Source of the DNA: Thalassia testudinum
Lineage: Eukaryota; Streptophyta; Magnoliopsida; Alismatales; Hydrocharitaceae
NCBI GenBank assembly: GCA_037157565.1
Contig: JAZHRO010000013.1
Coordinates: 37,080,501 to 37,144,500, forward strand
DNA length: 64,000 bases
Reading direction: 5' to 3'
Shown here piece by piece: positions 52,748 to 63,702 of the stretch. The notes below the pieces were generated by a model, which worked only from the letters and a program-made list of their open reading frames with translations, had not been told where the DNA came from and searched no databases. Both the position numbers and the translations under genes were made by a program. Every line of letters starts with the position of its first letter. Within the stretch, counting starts at the first letter, position 1.

Positions 52748-53973
52748 GGACATTGCATTAGATAGGCATGGGGGGTGGATATTTATCTCTGAATTCATTC
52801 GTCAGCTCCGTAGATTTGTTTATTTTCTTTTATAAAAAAAAATTCGAAATTAGGAAAGAGAATTTGGGTTTAAGAAAATTTGCAATCTTAGGAAATACTA
52901 CATTAGTATCTGAACACAAAGACCCGTCAGGTCTTTGGACTTAATTAGCCTGTGTATCCACTAAAATGTGAATTTATCTTTGAGTCCTTGCCATCTTAAT
53001 TCTATTATAATTGGAATAAATAAGTTTGGGTGATAAGTACACGACTTATTAACCCGCCCTCTGATTTGAGGGAATTTTGAGTTTTAAGCATCTACACACT
53101 TTCTTTGCACTGACTCGTTATTCGACGATTCTAACGGAAATTGGGTAGCTAATGAACCTTCTAGGGTGATATGGCTGGCAAGTTATCGTGGGTAACAGCC
53201 CATAGGTAGGTTGTCCAGAGCCCAGTCACTGGACCTTTCTCTTTTTGCTGCCTTTAGGTAAATCTTAGATCAGGGAAGCCACCTACTTAAAAAAAAAAAA
53301 AATCAAAAAGGAGAAAAGAACAAAAAGAAATAAGCCACACTTCGCCGCACGAGTATGGCTGGCAAGTTGTCGGTGGTAACAGCTCATCGACCGGTTGTCC
53401 AGAACCCAGCTCAGAAAATGCACTAAAAATTCCCAAAACACTTAGGAAGAAGCGGAGAAGTAGAATAAACCGGGGAGATATACACTGGATTCACCCTTGT
53501 GTTGACCCCGTTAAAAAATAAAAGTAGGGAGAAAGCTATCGGTTGTAAAGATACACCTTTAGGAAGAATTCTTTTTGAGGTCACCTAGAGGCGTAGAAAT
53601 CCGAAGTCCGTTCTAATTGCCGGTCAACGAGTCTATCACAATCACAATAAGATGCTTAAAATTTAGGGTTCTCATCAAATCTTGGGTGAGTTGAATGGTC
53701 GTAGAAAGCCACTCTTGAACCCTAAAATGTGAAAAAAAAAATTAGAAAAGAGTAAAAAGAGAAAAAGAAATTTTTCTTTGAATAAGGCGAGGGCTTGAGG
53801 CGGTCTCCATTTTGGCTGATACCCGGGCACTGTTGTGTCTTTGAAAGTTCAGTTCCTAAGTAGACAATTTCTTAATGATTGAAAATAACTCAGGTCCAAA
53901 TAATCTAACCTAATTCTTTTATAAATAGCATATAGTTTTTGCTAGAGACTAACAAAAGATAGGCATGGGGGTA
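52748..53973 (+). other. Q1 3' region with two polypurine tracts
   Basis: AGGCATGGGGGG at 52764-52775, right after the ORF, is repeated as AGGCATGGGGGTA at 53961-53973 next to the LTR. Between them are purine/A-rich runs (about 53287-53330 and 53730-53775) and a diverged direct repeat at 53166-53225 and 53352-53407 (TATGGCTGGCAAGTT ... GGTTGTCCAGA). No ORF. Confidence 0.75.
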
Positions 53974-55760
53974 TGATGCAAACACATTTACACTACTTAA
54001 AATGTCTATTTATGCATGTTCTTAAGCATAGGATTGCATTTCATGATATAAATATTGCATAACATGCATCATCTCGCATTTAGAGTAGTTTGAATAAAAT
54101 GGAGGTTAATTGTCTCCTTTTATGTGCTTGGATAGGGCAAAAAAATTTTATCGGGGCCTCGGATCAAAGATCCAACCGTATGGATGTGATCAGGGCGACG
54201 ATTGGAGTTCAACGACTCCAAGATCTCCCTAATCAGGCATCCATAGCATCAGATAGAGACCGGGGAACCCTAGAAGATCAAGGGCCAGGATGGTGTAAAT
54301 TTGTACTTCAGATGACAAATCCGACCGAACGGATGAATTCGGATCGACGATCGCAGCCCAATGACACAAAAATCGAGTCAATCCGACATCCGTGGCACCA
54401 TCTACAACTTCCAGAAGATGGACGGCCAAGATGGCGCCACGTGGTGCCATCTCAGCCGCCCAAACGGCCGCTGGCATTTTGTGAAGGCCCCCGCCCGATC
54501 GCTCTCCGCCGTCAGATGGAGATCCAACGGCTGTGGCCGCCCGGCGCTTAAAACATGCGCTCGACCATCCGCGCCCCGCAGCGCAGCGGTCGAGCGCGCT
54601 TACGCGAGCGCGGGGCGCGGGTTCGAGCCGCGGCGAGGGGATTGGAGACGAGAGTAATTGAGGCGCGTGGAGCGTCGGATGGAGATTGTGCGGTCGCGAG
54701 CGCCCGATAGCACCGACGCGCGATTGGACGCCTCGCATAACGCGAGATCGCACGCACAGGCGGGCGGGTTGCAGCGGGCGCGGACGCGTTTTAAGCCGTC
54801 CGATCTCGCGATCGGACGGCTGAGACTTCGCGGACGTGCATAGGCGTTACGCACGCGGGCAACCGAGCGGGCGCCCGTGGGCGCGGCGGCGACGGCCACG
54901 TCGGGGCTTTAGTGACGAATTTATCCGTCACTAAAGACCCCTTATTTATTATTTTGAAGATGTAATGTCTATTTTGCCCCCACTCCTTGCAACTATAAAA
55001 GGAGACCCCCTCCATACGAAATTTTCATCCCTTCTTTCTCCTCTCTACCCCTCCAAAGCTCAAGAGAAGCTTGTCCCACACCCGGGATGCTTCTCGCGAG
55101 ATAAAGTCCAATTTTCGTTCCCCTTCGGAAGTGGATCCCACGACGACGACGGCGTGCTGCTTCGTTCCCGTTCTTCTGCTTCATCCTCCTTCGTCCCGCT
55201 TCGTTTTCCTTCGTCCAGGCGTCGTCCCGTCCGGCTCGTCCTCCAAGGAACCGTCGAGGAGGATTTCTCTCTCCCTATTCTTTTTACCGCTTTCTAGTAT
55301 AGATTTACTACTTTCTAGATTAATCTACTCGTCCTCCGAGCAATCGTCGAGGAGGACATTTCTCTCTCCATTCTTTTAATGCTTTCTAGAGTAAATTTAT
55401 AGCTTTCTAGAGTAATTGTTTTATGCTTTCTAGTTGTAATGAACAATCTCTTCAATACAAAAATACCTTGTTTATTCTACATCTCATTTTGATTTCTCTG
55501 TGTAATATTCTCTTTCTCTCTTACTCTTTCTCTCTCTTCTATTTATTGTAAATAATTAGATGGTTCTAAATTGAATTATTCTGTAACAAATAAAAAGAAA
55601 CGCGTAGTTTTTAAGTCAAACGTTCGCCTCCCTGTGTTCGACCCGGAATTTTAATTTCGGTATAAATTTTATTTGTTGAACACGAATTCTTCGCTTTAGA
55701 ACTACAACGACAGGTTTTCCAAAACCAAACACGTTAGCGTAGGTTCGTAATCGTTCAACA
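53974..55760 (+). repeat. Q1 3' LTR
   Basis: 1787 bp, TGATGCAAAC to GTTCAACA, the same length as the 5' LTR. The promoter hairpin is at 54907-54936 (one mismatch) and TATA at 54994. It is followed by the GACAG duplication and then ATH gag sequence on the minus strand. Confidence 0.92.
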
Positions 55761-55765
55761 GACAG

Positions 55766-57861
55766 TACCGCCTGTCGTCTACTTCAGGGCTGTCGCTTCA
55801 GGGTACAATAGTCCTTGAAGAACCTAGCGACAGCAAGGATGTGATCAATTGCCTCAAGGAGGGGGACCTGAATATGTACTTCCTTAAACATTGACTTCAG
55901 GTCCTCAAAATTCCGCGTGACCTTTTTCCGTACTACATTCCGTGTCAGAGCCTCAGGAAAAGGGACGGGAATCTTAGGGTTAAGTGGCCTCTTACCCTTA
56001 TCTACAGCAGGTGGCTCCTGAGATGAAGGAGTCGAACCCGCCTGCGGCAAAGGGTGGGAAAAATCAGGACCCGCCTACCTATGTGGTGGGTCGAATGTCT
56101 TCCTTCCACTCCTTAAAGAGACAGCATGTGCATCGGCTTGCTGTCCATGAGGTGGCGGGGAGCGAAAGGGGCAGAGTATGCAGGATTCTGTAAAGGCGGC
56201 TGGCCTTGGGCATAACCAGGTGGTGCAGGAGGCGCCTGTAATATGGCATGTGCCTGTCCCTGTGGTGCCTAAAATCTAGGCGGGGCACCTTGGTTCTGCA
56301 CATATCGAGGGTTTGGGACAGGTTGGGAGGGCAAGGCTCCCTGAGTCTAATGCTCCTGCAACAACTGGTTCTGCATGTTTTGTATAGTCTGTATCTAGTC
56401 AGTCATTGCCTTCATAATCTGCAAGCTATCCTATGTAGATTTCCTCATTGATTCTTGCAAGTCCTCTTTCAAAGCCTCCAAAGGGTCAGCCCGCTTTGTG
56501 CAGCGGCTTGTATAAAGAACGGGGTTGCTGCCTAGGGTACGTGTTTTGTGCATTCCCGTATTGCTTGGTCTAGTAGAGTGGATCTTGATGTGGTCTCTAC
56601 GAATTACCAAACCAAGAGAAGTTCAGATGTTGGCGCCAACCAGGGTTATACATCTCTGAATATGGGTTATTACGCCCGTATCCTTGGATACCACTGATGT
56701 CCTCGTAGGCCGAAGATGTTTGAGACGTATATCCATCAAGGGGATACGTATTATAACCTGCAAGTGGTGCGTAACCCTGGTCGTAAGGTGCCAGATCTGG
56801 ATTGTTTACGGGATCCAAATATGCGGGATCTCGTAAATAAGGAGAAGATGCATCCCGAGTGAGTAGATTAACTCGAGTAGGAAGGGTTCGGGGTGCATAG
56901 GAGGGTCTTGAAGTGGCAGAGTTCAGGTTAGATTGACCCTAACTAATCTGGTCAATCTTTTTCCCAATCAGATTTATTCTATCTAACTGCTTGACAATGA
57001 TATCCATGTCGGCTCGAATAGACTCGGTGTGAGCCTCATGGACACCAACCCGCTGCTAACCAGGCCACTGGAACTGGTTCATGGATGCGGCATTCATCAA
57101 GTTCTCTGCCAAAGATTCGAACAACTCAAATGTGTTGTTCTTGTCTTTCGCGAGGAAATTCCCGCCACTAAATGCATCTGCCAGATACCGATGTGTGTCA
57201 TCCAGCCCATGGTAAAAGATCTGAGCTAGGTGCCATCTGGGTATACCATGGTGCGGGCATTTCCGGAGAAGGTCGTGAAATCGGTCCTAGGCTTCATGAA
57301 ACTTCTCTCCCGCTCCTTGGGAGAAAGTCGTGATTGCACACCTCATCGCGTTTGTTCGATCGATTGGGAAGAACTTTTGCAGGAATTCACGTCGTAATTC
57401 CGACCAAGTTTCAATTGGCTTCCCAATGGTCTTGAACCAGTATGAAGCTTTGTCCCTCAGAGAAAATGGGAAAAGCTTCATTAGAGCAATCCCAAGATCA
57501 ATGTTCCTAGGTCGAATCGTTTCCGCGAGTGGACTCAAGTCCTCTAGGTGCTGGAACGGATCTTCGCTTGAGTTCCCATAGAAGTGAGTGCTGATCAACC
57601 CAATCACATTGGGCTTGAGCCCAAATGCATCTCCGCCTGCGAGAATTCTGACTAAAGGTGCGACAATTGGTGCCGCTCTGCCGATGCCGCAGTTGCTCTC
57701 CTCGCGGCAGGTGCTGCATCCTGTCAAGTGCCATCAAAATGCGGCCCATGCTCTGCCGATGCCGCTCCTCAGATTCGACCACCATGGGTTCCAGACGAGC
57801 CATCGGGTCCAAATTATCAATATCCTAACCCGGTCTAGGTCTAGGTCCAGGATTAGCCATT
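55766..57861 (-). pseudogene. gag: ATH gag
   Basis: The start ATG is at 57861 on the minus strand (MANPGPRPRPG, then a TAG). The frame 57727-57287 holds the Athila-type capsid domain: DPFQHLEDLSPLAETI, LKLFPFSL-like MKLFPFSLRDKASYWF, ETWSELRREFLQKFFP and AITTFSQGAGEKFHEA, then a stop. Downstream pieces include a Tyr/Gly/Pro-rich stretch (56818-56597) and a charged C-terminal part (56050-55784: NPKIPVPFPEALTR ...) that runs up to the Q1 insertion at 55765. Several stops break it. Gag would form the virus-like particle. Confidence 0.88.
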
Positions 57862-58319
57862 GTGGCTATGGGAGTAGAAGAAGTGGGGGGAGAAGTAAGT
57901 CCTGGAGAGGTGACTCGCCTCTTTGGGAGTGGCTCTCAAGGTCCAACCAAGTGAGGTCTAAGTGACCTCCTTCCTTGCATACACCACCCAACCCCTGGGT
58001 TAGTGTAGCCCAGCAAGACAAGGCTAAGGCTCTATCAATCAAATGGTCCTTATGAATCAGATGACCAGATTTTTCATTTTAAGTTTTAATTCCTGAAGAA
58101 AATTCGTCGTACAACCGATTGAAAACGATTCCTGCCTCTCGACTAACCCAAACAAGAGGTTGAAAGCACCCAGTAGTACGACAACGAATTCGGGTTTAAT
58201 TGGTGTTTTAAAATTGATTTTAGCCTGTTTTCTTCAGTTGGGGTTTTCTTTTGGTGAGTGACCCACAAGGTGACCAAACTCACCGGCTAAGTCCTAGACT
58301 CGATTAATTCTAAGTTGGC
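57862..58319 (-). other. ATH leader, cut by Q2
   Basis: 458 bp upstream of gag with no ORF. I see no primer site; that part and the 5' LTR would lie beyond the Q2 insertion at 58320 and are not present in the window. Confidence 0.6.
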
Positions 58320-60152
58320 AGATGTAAACATGTTTACACTACTTAAGATGTCTATTTATGCATGTTCTTAAGCATAGGATTGCATTGCATACTATAAATA
58401 TTGCATAACATGCATCATCTTGCATTTAGAGTAGTTGAATAAAATGAAGGTTAATTGTCTCCTTTTATGTTCATGGACAGGGCAAACTTTTTATCGAAAC
58501 CTCGGATTGAAGATCCAACCGTACAGATGTGATCAGGGCGACGATTGGAGTTCAACGACTCCAAGATTGCCCTAATCAGACATCTGTAGCATCAGATAGT
58601 GACCGGGGAACCCTAGAAGATCAAGGGCTAAGATGGTATGAATCCACACTTCAAACGACAAATCCGACCACACGGATGGATTCGGATCGACGATCGCAGC
58701 CTAACGGCGCGAAAATCGACTCAATCCGACATTCGTGGCTCCATCTACATCATCCAGAAGATGGACGGCCAAGATGGCACCACGTGGCGCCATCTCAGCC
58801 GTCCAATCGACCTTCAGGATCTCCGCTGCCGCTCCAAAGAAAATCTGACGCGTGATCTAGGTCATTGGATCTTGATCCAACGGCCATGAGCACGTGCCGC
58901 TAAAATCATCTCCGTAACCAACTCTCCTCCACAGCGCAGCGGGCAAGCGCCTTATCGCGAGGCACTGGCGCGCGTTCGAAACGCAGGGCACGGGCGAGCG
59001 GGTGCGGGCAAGCAGGCACGGGCGAGCCGGTGTGGGCAAGCTGGCGCGAGGAGCGTCAGATCGTCATCGAACGGTTGTGCGTGCCCGATAGCGCTCACGC
59101 GCTATTAGACGCGGGGCGAAGATGCGGCATCGCACGCGATGGGGCACGTGCTGAGGAGCGGGTGAAGGCACGATTTAAGCTGTCCAATCTCGCGATCGGA
59201 CAGCTGAGATCGGCTGGACGTGTGCATGCGTTGAACGCGCGAGCAAGCGAGCAGGCACGCGTGAGCCACCCACTGCGCCCACATTCAGACCTTTAGTGAC
59301 GGTTTTATCCATCACTAAAGGTCCAGAATTAATGTTTTTAAAATTGGAATGACCAAAATGCCCCCACTCCTTGCAACTATAAAAGGAGACCCCCCTCCAT
59401 ACGAAATTCTCATCCCTTCCTTCTCTTCTCTCCCTCTCCAAAGCTCAAGAGAAGCTTGTCCCACACCTGGGATTCTTCTCGCGAGATAAAGTCAACTTTT
59501 CGTCCCCCTTTCGGAAGCGAATCCCGTGACGACGACGACATGCTGCCCGTTCCCGTTCTTCCCGCTTCGTTCTCCTTCGTCCTACTTCGTCCTCCTTCGT
59601 CCAGGCGTGGTCCTGTCCTGCTCGTCCTCCAAGCGACCGTCGAGGAGGATATTTCTCTCCCCATTCTTTTACTACTTTCTAGAGCAGTTCGGCTCGTCCT
59701 CCAAGTGACCATCGAGGAGGATATCTCTCTCCCCATTCTTTTTACTGCTTTCTAGAGTAGATTTATTACTGCTTTCTAGAGTAGATTTACCGCTTTCTAG
59801 TGTAATCATTTTTTCGCTTTCTAGTCGTAATGTTCAGTGTAACAAACAATCTTTTTAATGATGAATTCCATGTTCATTCTACGCTTTTTTTTTGTTTGTA
59901 ATATTCTCTCTCGTACTCTCTCTCTCTTCTATTTATTGTAAATAGTTAGATAGTTCTAATCACTTAATTTACTTCGGGACAAATAAAACAAACGCGAATT
60001 TTTTAAATCAAACCTCCGCCTCCCTGTGTTCGACCTGGTATTTCCATTCCAGTATAAATTTTATTTGTTGAACACGAGTTCTTCGCTTTCAAACTACAAC
60101 GACAAGGTTTTCAAAACCAAACACGTTATCGTAGCGACCCGATCATTCAACA
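58320..60152 (+). repeat. Q2 5' LTR
   Basis: 1833 bp, starting (A)GATGTAAAC, with the first base changed from T, and ending ATTCAACA. It matches the Q1 LTRs best in the first 500 bases and from 59290 on. Hairpin at 59291-59320, whose stem extends three base pairs further than in Q1; TATA at 59378-59384. It also carries an extra GGAGGATATYTCTCTCC-type duplication at 59643-59735. Confidence 0.88.
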
Positions 60153-60155
60153 TTT

Positions 60156-60168
60156 TGGTGCCGTTGCC
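60156..60168 (+). promoter_or_regulatory. Q2 primer site, shortened
   Basis: TGGTGCCGTTGCC, one change from Q1 and cut after 13 bases, where a deletion joins the leader. The short word TGCC is found at both ends of the deleted segment in Q1. Confidence 0.8.
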
Positions 60169-60815
60169 ACATAGGTTCAACTCTTAGGGATTTACCAGGC
60201 ACTCCATATTCTTTTTAAGCTTTAAAGGAAAACATCTTCACCTGTGCTTGCAAAACCTCGTGTGCCAACAAAACTTGTTTGAAAACACCTAAAGTTGAAT
60301 CCTAAAAGCTACTATGCAAGATTTAAACCCTAAAATTCACCACATCAAAAATAATCTTTCCTGAAAACCATTGGTTGTGCACGCACACACAAATCAATCA
60401 ATATTAAGGGCACAACCCAGATAAAGGGCCCATCACATTCCAAAGCACATTCAAACCTAGCCCTAAATAAAACAGAGTAGGCATTGCCCTTAAGGATTCG
60501 ACTCGCTCTTCAGAGCCCAGAATGAAATTATTTTTTATTAGTCTGTTTCTACTGTTCAATCTGATGTCTAGCTAAGGGAACAGAATCAAACGATTGCGGC
60601 TGGGGGGTACACTAGGAACCAGAGGCGCAAGCCGAAGGAAGAACCTTCTCCCCAATCCCTCCTTCTAACTGGTTAGATTGAACAAACAGTAGTAGATCAA
60701 ATCGTTCCTTTATCTCAAGACGGGTTTTGGGAGTCTGTAGGTCTTTAGGCTAGCCCACTTAAGGACAGGTTTGATTGTTTGTATTGCAGGACACCTTTCT
60801 TCCTCCAGTCTCTCA

Positions 60816-62063
60816 TGAATCCTTCCACATATTACACGCATTCCCGCTCTTTCCCTCCTGTTTTGAGTTATCCTCAACATGTCGATTATCCCGACTTGTA
60901 CTGTAATCAACCATCAGTTAGTTAGGATAATTCGGATTGAGGATACAGTTCCGAACCTCCGTGTTTAGGGTCTAACCCTGAACACTATCATTGTGATTTC
61001 TATCCTTCTCAGAGCCACATCAATTATAGATCATCACCCTTTCATGAACAACCTAATACAATCTACAATCAAGAAGGATACACCGATCTTTACCCATCCT
61101 CTGATTACACTGCCTTTAGGTCATCACCACCTTTTGAACAATCCGAAATGACCTATTATCAGGAAGGGTATAACGAATCTCAATTTGTTAATTCCCCTAC
61201 ATTGATCCCAAACCCGCCCAATCCTAAACCAACTCATTTGGTTCAGGGTAATCCGGTTCAATATAAGGTTTTGGCTAACTTAAGGAATATCATACAATCT
61301 TTAGAAGTTCATTCAATATCTTGCATTGAGAGATTAGAGCCCCTGATTCAGATGATTGATGATTTGAATATGTATATGTTGGATTGGCTCCAAGATGTTA
61401 AGGATAGGAACCTGGGTGAGTTTCTACTTGGGAAGTTAGCGAAATTGAGGATGAGATTTGTAGTTGCTTTAGTTCAGTCATGGGATGATTCCCAGGATGA
61501 ACTCCCTTCAGGAAATCCAATGTCAAAACCCGCTCAGGCACTTGTTGGGGGGACACGTGTTACGAGGCTGACCAGATTGAATTAAAGCAACCAATTAAAG
61601 AAGATCTGATTTCTTCACCTGAGATTCCTGAGCCAGGGTACGAGGAAATGTATGTCTCCATGGATCAGAAAGTGACAGATGATTTTGAGACATACATTAA
61701 TACAGATCTTAATTTCTTTGATTCTGATGGTGAAGATTCAAGTTGCGAAATCTCACGCAAGTTTACAGAACACGATTTTTGTGAGACAATTGGGCCTGAG
61801 GAATCTGAAAGATCATTAGATAACCTAATAACTGAGGAAACTGATTTTATTAGGGCTCACATTATGGATCGAGAATCGCATTTTCTGGAGGATTCAATCA
61901 AATGCCCTGATTGTCAGTTACACCCCGTTGAGCTTATCAATGATAATATTTCTGAGATAATTAGACCTAAGTCAATTTTGACTCAGCCACATCATTTAGA
62001 CTTGGAGATTTCAGATGGGGTGATTAATATGCAAGAGGTCCTGGAATTTGACATGCTTAATTT
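60816..62063 (+). pseudogene. Q2 ORF remnant
   Basis: Same protein as the Q1 ORF, starting at the conserved ATGAATCC at 60816. Stops occur early (TAG at about 60925 and others). The frame 61148-61585 covers the conserved helical segment, then a run of six G (seven in Q1, at about 51687) shifts the frame. The rest is readable at 61648-62063 with the acidic block including EDSSCEI and HDFCETIGPEES. Q2 carries six extra residues (LNFFDS) absent from Q1. It ends where the SIR element begins. Confidence 0.85.
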
Positions 62064-62457
62064 TGTTGGCTCTATAGGACTGTTGTTTTATTTTATCTTT
62101 GTATTTTGGTTGGGTATTCGCTTTGCGAATTCCCGTCTCCTTCGTGGGACAAAATCCTTCTCGTAGAGAGAAGGGGTTGAGGAACGCTACCCTCGTACTT
62201 GTAGCGTGGTTGTACTGAGGTTGAATCACCCTCGTTCAAAGTGATTCGTTTAGTGGATTTTGATCAACTTGGTTGATCGGAAAATCCTAACTCGAGAGGG
62301 TTAGGTGGTGGTTTTTACCCGGTTTGGGTTTCCACCTAAAAATCTTTGTGTACATTTTGTGATTGCTTATTTTTGTGAGATTGCTTTATATATTTTCAAT
62401 TCCGCATTTTTTTGTCACGCTGATCTCACCCCTCCTAGTACAAGGGTAGAACCTTCA
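62064..62457 (+). repeat. SIR 5' LTR (probable)
   Basis: About 394 bp from TGTTGGCTCTATAGG to CTTCA, two bases before the primer site. Its first 17 bases match the start of the 3' LTR at 63984 at only 12 positions, so the left edge could instead be a truncation. Short for a Sirevirus LTR. Confidence 0.6.
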
Positions 62458-62459
62458 TT

Positions 62460-62471
62460 TGGTATCAGAGC
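62460..62471 (+). promoter_or_regulatory. SIR primer binding site
   Basis: TGGTATCAGAGC, a perfect complement of the initiator Met tRNA 3' end, after CATT. Confidence 0.9.
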
Positions 62472-62515
62472 AGGTCTCGCGAAATCGGCGTTACAAACCG
62501 GCGAGGATCTAGATC

Positions 62516-63544
62516 ATGGAGGGAAGCTGTTCCACAAGTAGGATTTCGGAGGGACAGTCCACAACTCGTCCGCCCTACTTTGACGGGAACAACTACAGCT
62601 ACTGGAAGCTGAGGATGAGGATGTGGCTTCAAGCCACGGACTTCGCTCTATGGGGACGTTGCGAAGCCTCATACGAGATCCCGAAGCGACCCCAAGGAGG
62701 CTACTCGCAGGTGCAGATTCTAGAGCTCTCACTCAACGCAAAGGCAATGAATGCCCTGTATTGCGCGTTGAGTCCGGAAGAGTTCGAGAAAATCCAAGAG
62801 TGCACCACCGCCCACGAGATATGGAGGAGGTTGGAAGGCACTCATGACGATTCCAGCTCGGAGGAAGAAGAAGAAAAGGAAGAAACCGCTTGCTTTGGTT
62901 TCATGGCCAGAGGAAGCAATAGCGACAGCGACAGCGAAAGCGACTCCGACAATGAGGTAAACCTGGATTTACAAGAAGCTTTTAATGAACTTTTTGAGAT
63001 TAGTAAATCACTTAGGGTAGAAAATAAAGGCATTAAAAAGAACCTTACTTTTCTTAGAAATGAAAATGATAGGTTAGAAATAAAACTTAAGGATCTAGAA
63101 GCTAATCCTAAAAATGATAACCTATTATTAGAAAATCAAAACCTCATCAATGAAAATAATAAATTGATTGAGGAAAATAATAGTCTAAAGTTAGAAATTT
63201 CTGATTTAAAGACTAAGATGGATATTATAGAAAAAGAAATCGCATGTCTTAGGGAAAACTCTAACAAATTAATCAATAAAGTAGATAATTTTTATAGCCC
63301 TAAGATTGAGAAAGGATCTCCATCAAGGAGACCTTCTAACAAATCCGGATCCAAGCTCACTTGGATACCGAAGAAAAAATTAGAATCTTGTTTTGTAGGG
63401 TTCAGGGATGACTACAACATAAAGGACTGGACCTACAAGCTCAAGGCTGGTCAACTTAAGTTGGGAGAACCAATGAGTAGACCAAGGAGGAGAAGAAGAA
63501 GACCGACGAGACGGCGAACAAATGACGGACCCGCCGCACGTTGA
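62516..63544 (+). CDS. gag: SIR gag-derived protein, capsid core deleted
   Basis: 342 aa. Residues 19-50 are the Copia gag N-terminal motif (PYFDGNNYSYWKLRMRMWLQA region), and residues 91-110 begin the UBN2-type capsid domain (HEIWRRLEGTH). Directly after it come an acidic tract (112-122), a Ser/Asp tract (133-146) and a long coiled coil (about 147-255), then a basic tail (RPRRRRRRPTRRR, 322-334). The rest of the capsid and the CCHC knuckle expected between residues 110 and 111 are missing, apparently by an in-frame deletion. The frame ends at TGA 63542-63544 but stays open for 36 more codons after it. It may act as a particle-binding or RNA-binding partner of a full Sirevirus, which is inference. 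Confidence 0.8.
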   Translation: MEGSCSTSRISEGQSTTRPPYFDGNNYSYWKLRMRMWLQATDFALWGRCEASYEIPKRPQGGYSQVQILELSLNAKAMNALYCALSPEEFEKIQECTTAHEIWRRLEGTHDDSSSEEEEEKEETACFGFMARGSNSDSDSESDSDNEVNLDLQEAFNELFEISKSLRVENKGIKKNLTFLRNENDRLEIKLKDLEANPKNDNLLLENQNLINENNKLIEENNSLKLEISDLKTKMDIIEKEIACLRENSNKLINKVDNFYSPKIEKGSPSRRPSNKSGSKLTWIPKKKLESCFVGFRDDYNIKDWTYKLKAGQLKLGEPMSRPRRRRRRPTRRRTNDGPAAR

Positions 63545-63655
63545 CCACCGGATTGGAGACCGGCGTCGATGCCCGGGCCTCCAAGCTACGGATGGGAGCC
63601 CCATCCGATGTGGCATCCACCACCACCATTCGGGCCATTTTATTGGCCATGGTAG
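63545..63655 (+). pseudogene. In-frame Pro/Trp-rich gag tail after TGA
   Basis: Continues the gag frame past the TGA for 36 codons to TAG (63653-63655). The tail is rich in Pro, Trp, His and Gly (SMPGPPSYGWEPHPMWH, then PPPPFGPFYWPW). The TGA is one C-to-T change from CGA (Arg), so the original protein probably ended at 63655. Readthrough is another possibility. Confidence 0.65.
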
Positions 63656-63702
63656 GTGAGGTAAAAATTCTTAACCCTATCTTATTATCATAAGCATTTA
63701 GA

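Larger units (their letters stand above)
47996..55760 (+). mobile_element. Q1: LTR element with one ORF and no pol
   Basis: 7765 bp, flanked by GACAG on both sides (47991-47995 and 55761-55765). Two LTRs of 1787 bp each, a perfect Asp-tRNA-type primer site, a 597-codon ORF, a long 3' region and a polypurine tract. I find no gag, protease, RT, RNase H or integrase motif in any frame between the LTRs. The two LTRs differ at about 48 positions by eye count (roughly 2.7%), so this is a fairly recent insertion. It sits between gag and protease of ATH. Confidence 0.92.
39945..58319 (-). mobile_element. Athila-like Gypsy element (ATH), minus strand
   Basis: From right to left: leader (58319-57862), gag (57861-55766), insertion of Q1 (55760-47996), protease, RT, RNase H, integrase (to 44262), 3' UTR, polypurine tract (42294-42283) and 3' LTR (42282-39945). 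The integrase block with IDFMGPFP and [11 protein letters not shown] and the RT box FMDDF are typical of the Athila lineage. The 5' LTR is not in view, because the leader is interrupted at 58320 by Q2. The element has several stops but its pol order is complete. Confidence 0.9.
58320..62063 (+). mobile_element. Q2: damaged second Q copy
   Basis: Same order as Q1: LTR (58320-60152), primer site (60156), shortened leader, ORF remnant (60816-62063). It is truncated on the right by the SIR element, so its 3' region and second LTR are missing. The leader lacks the roughly 500 bases between the primer site and the equivalent of Q1 50305. It is clearly older than Q1, with an LTR much more diverged in the GC-rich block. 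Confidence 0.88.
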
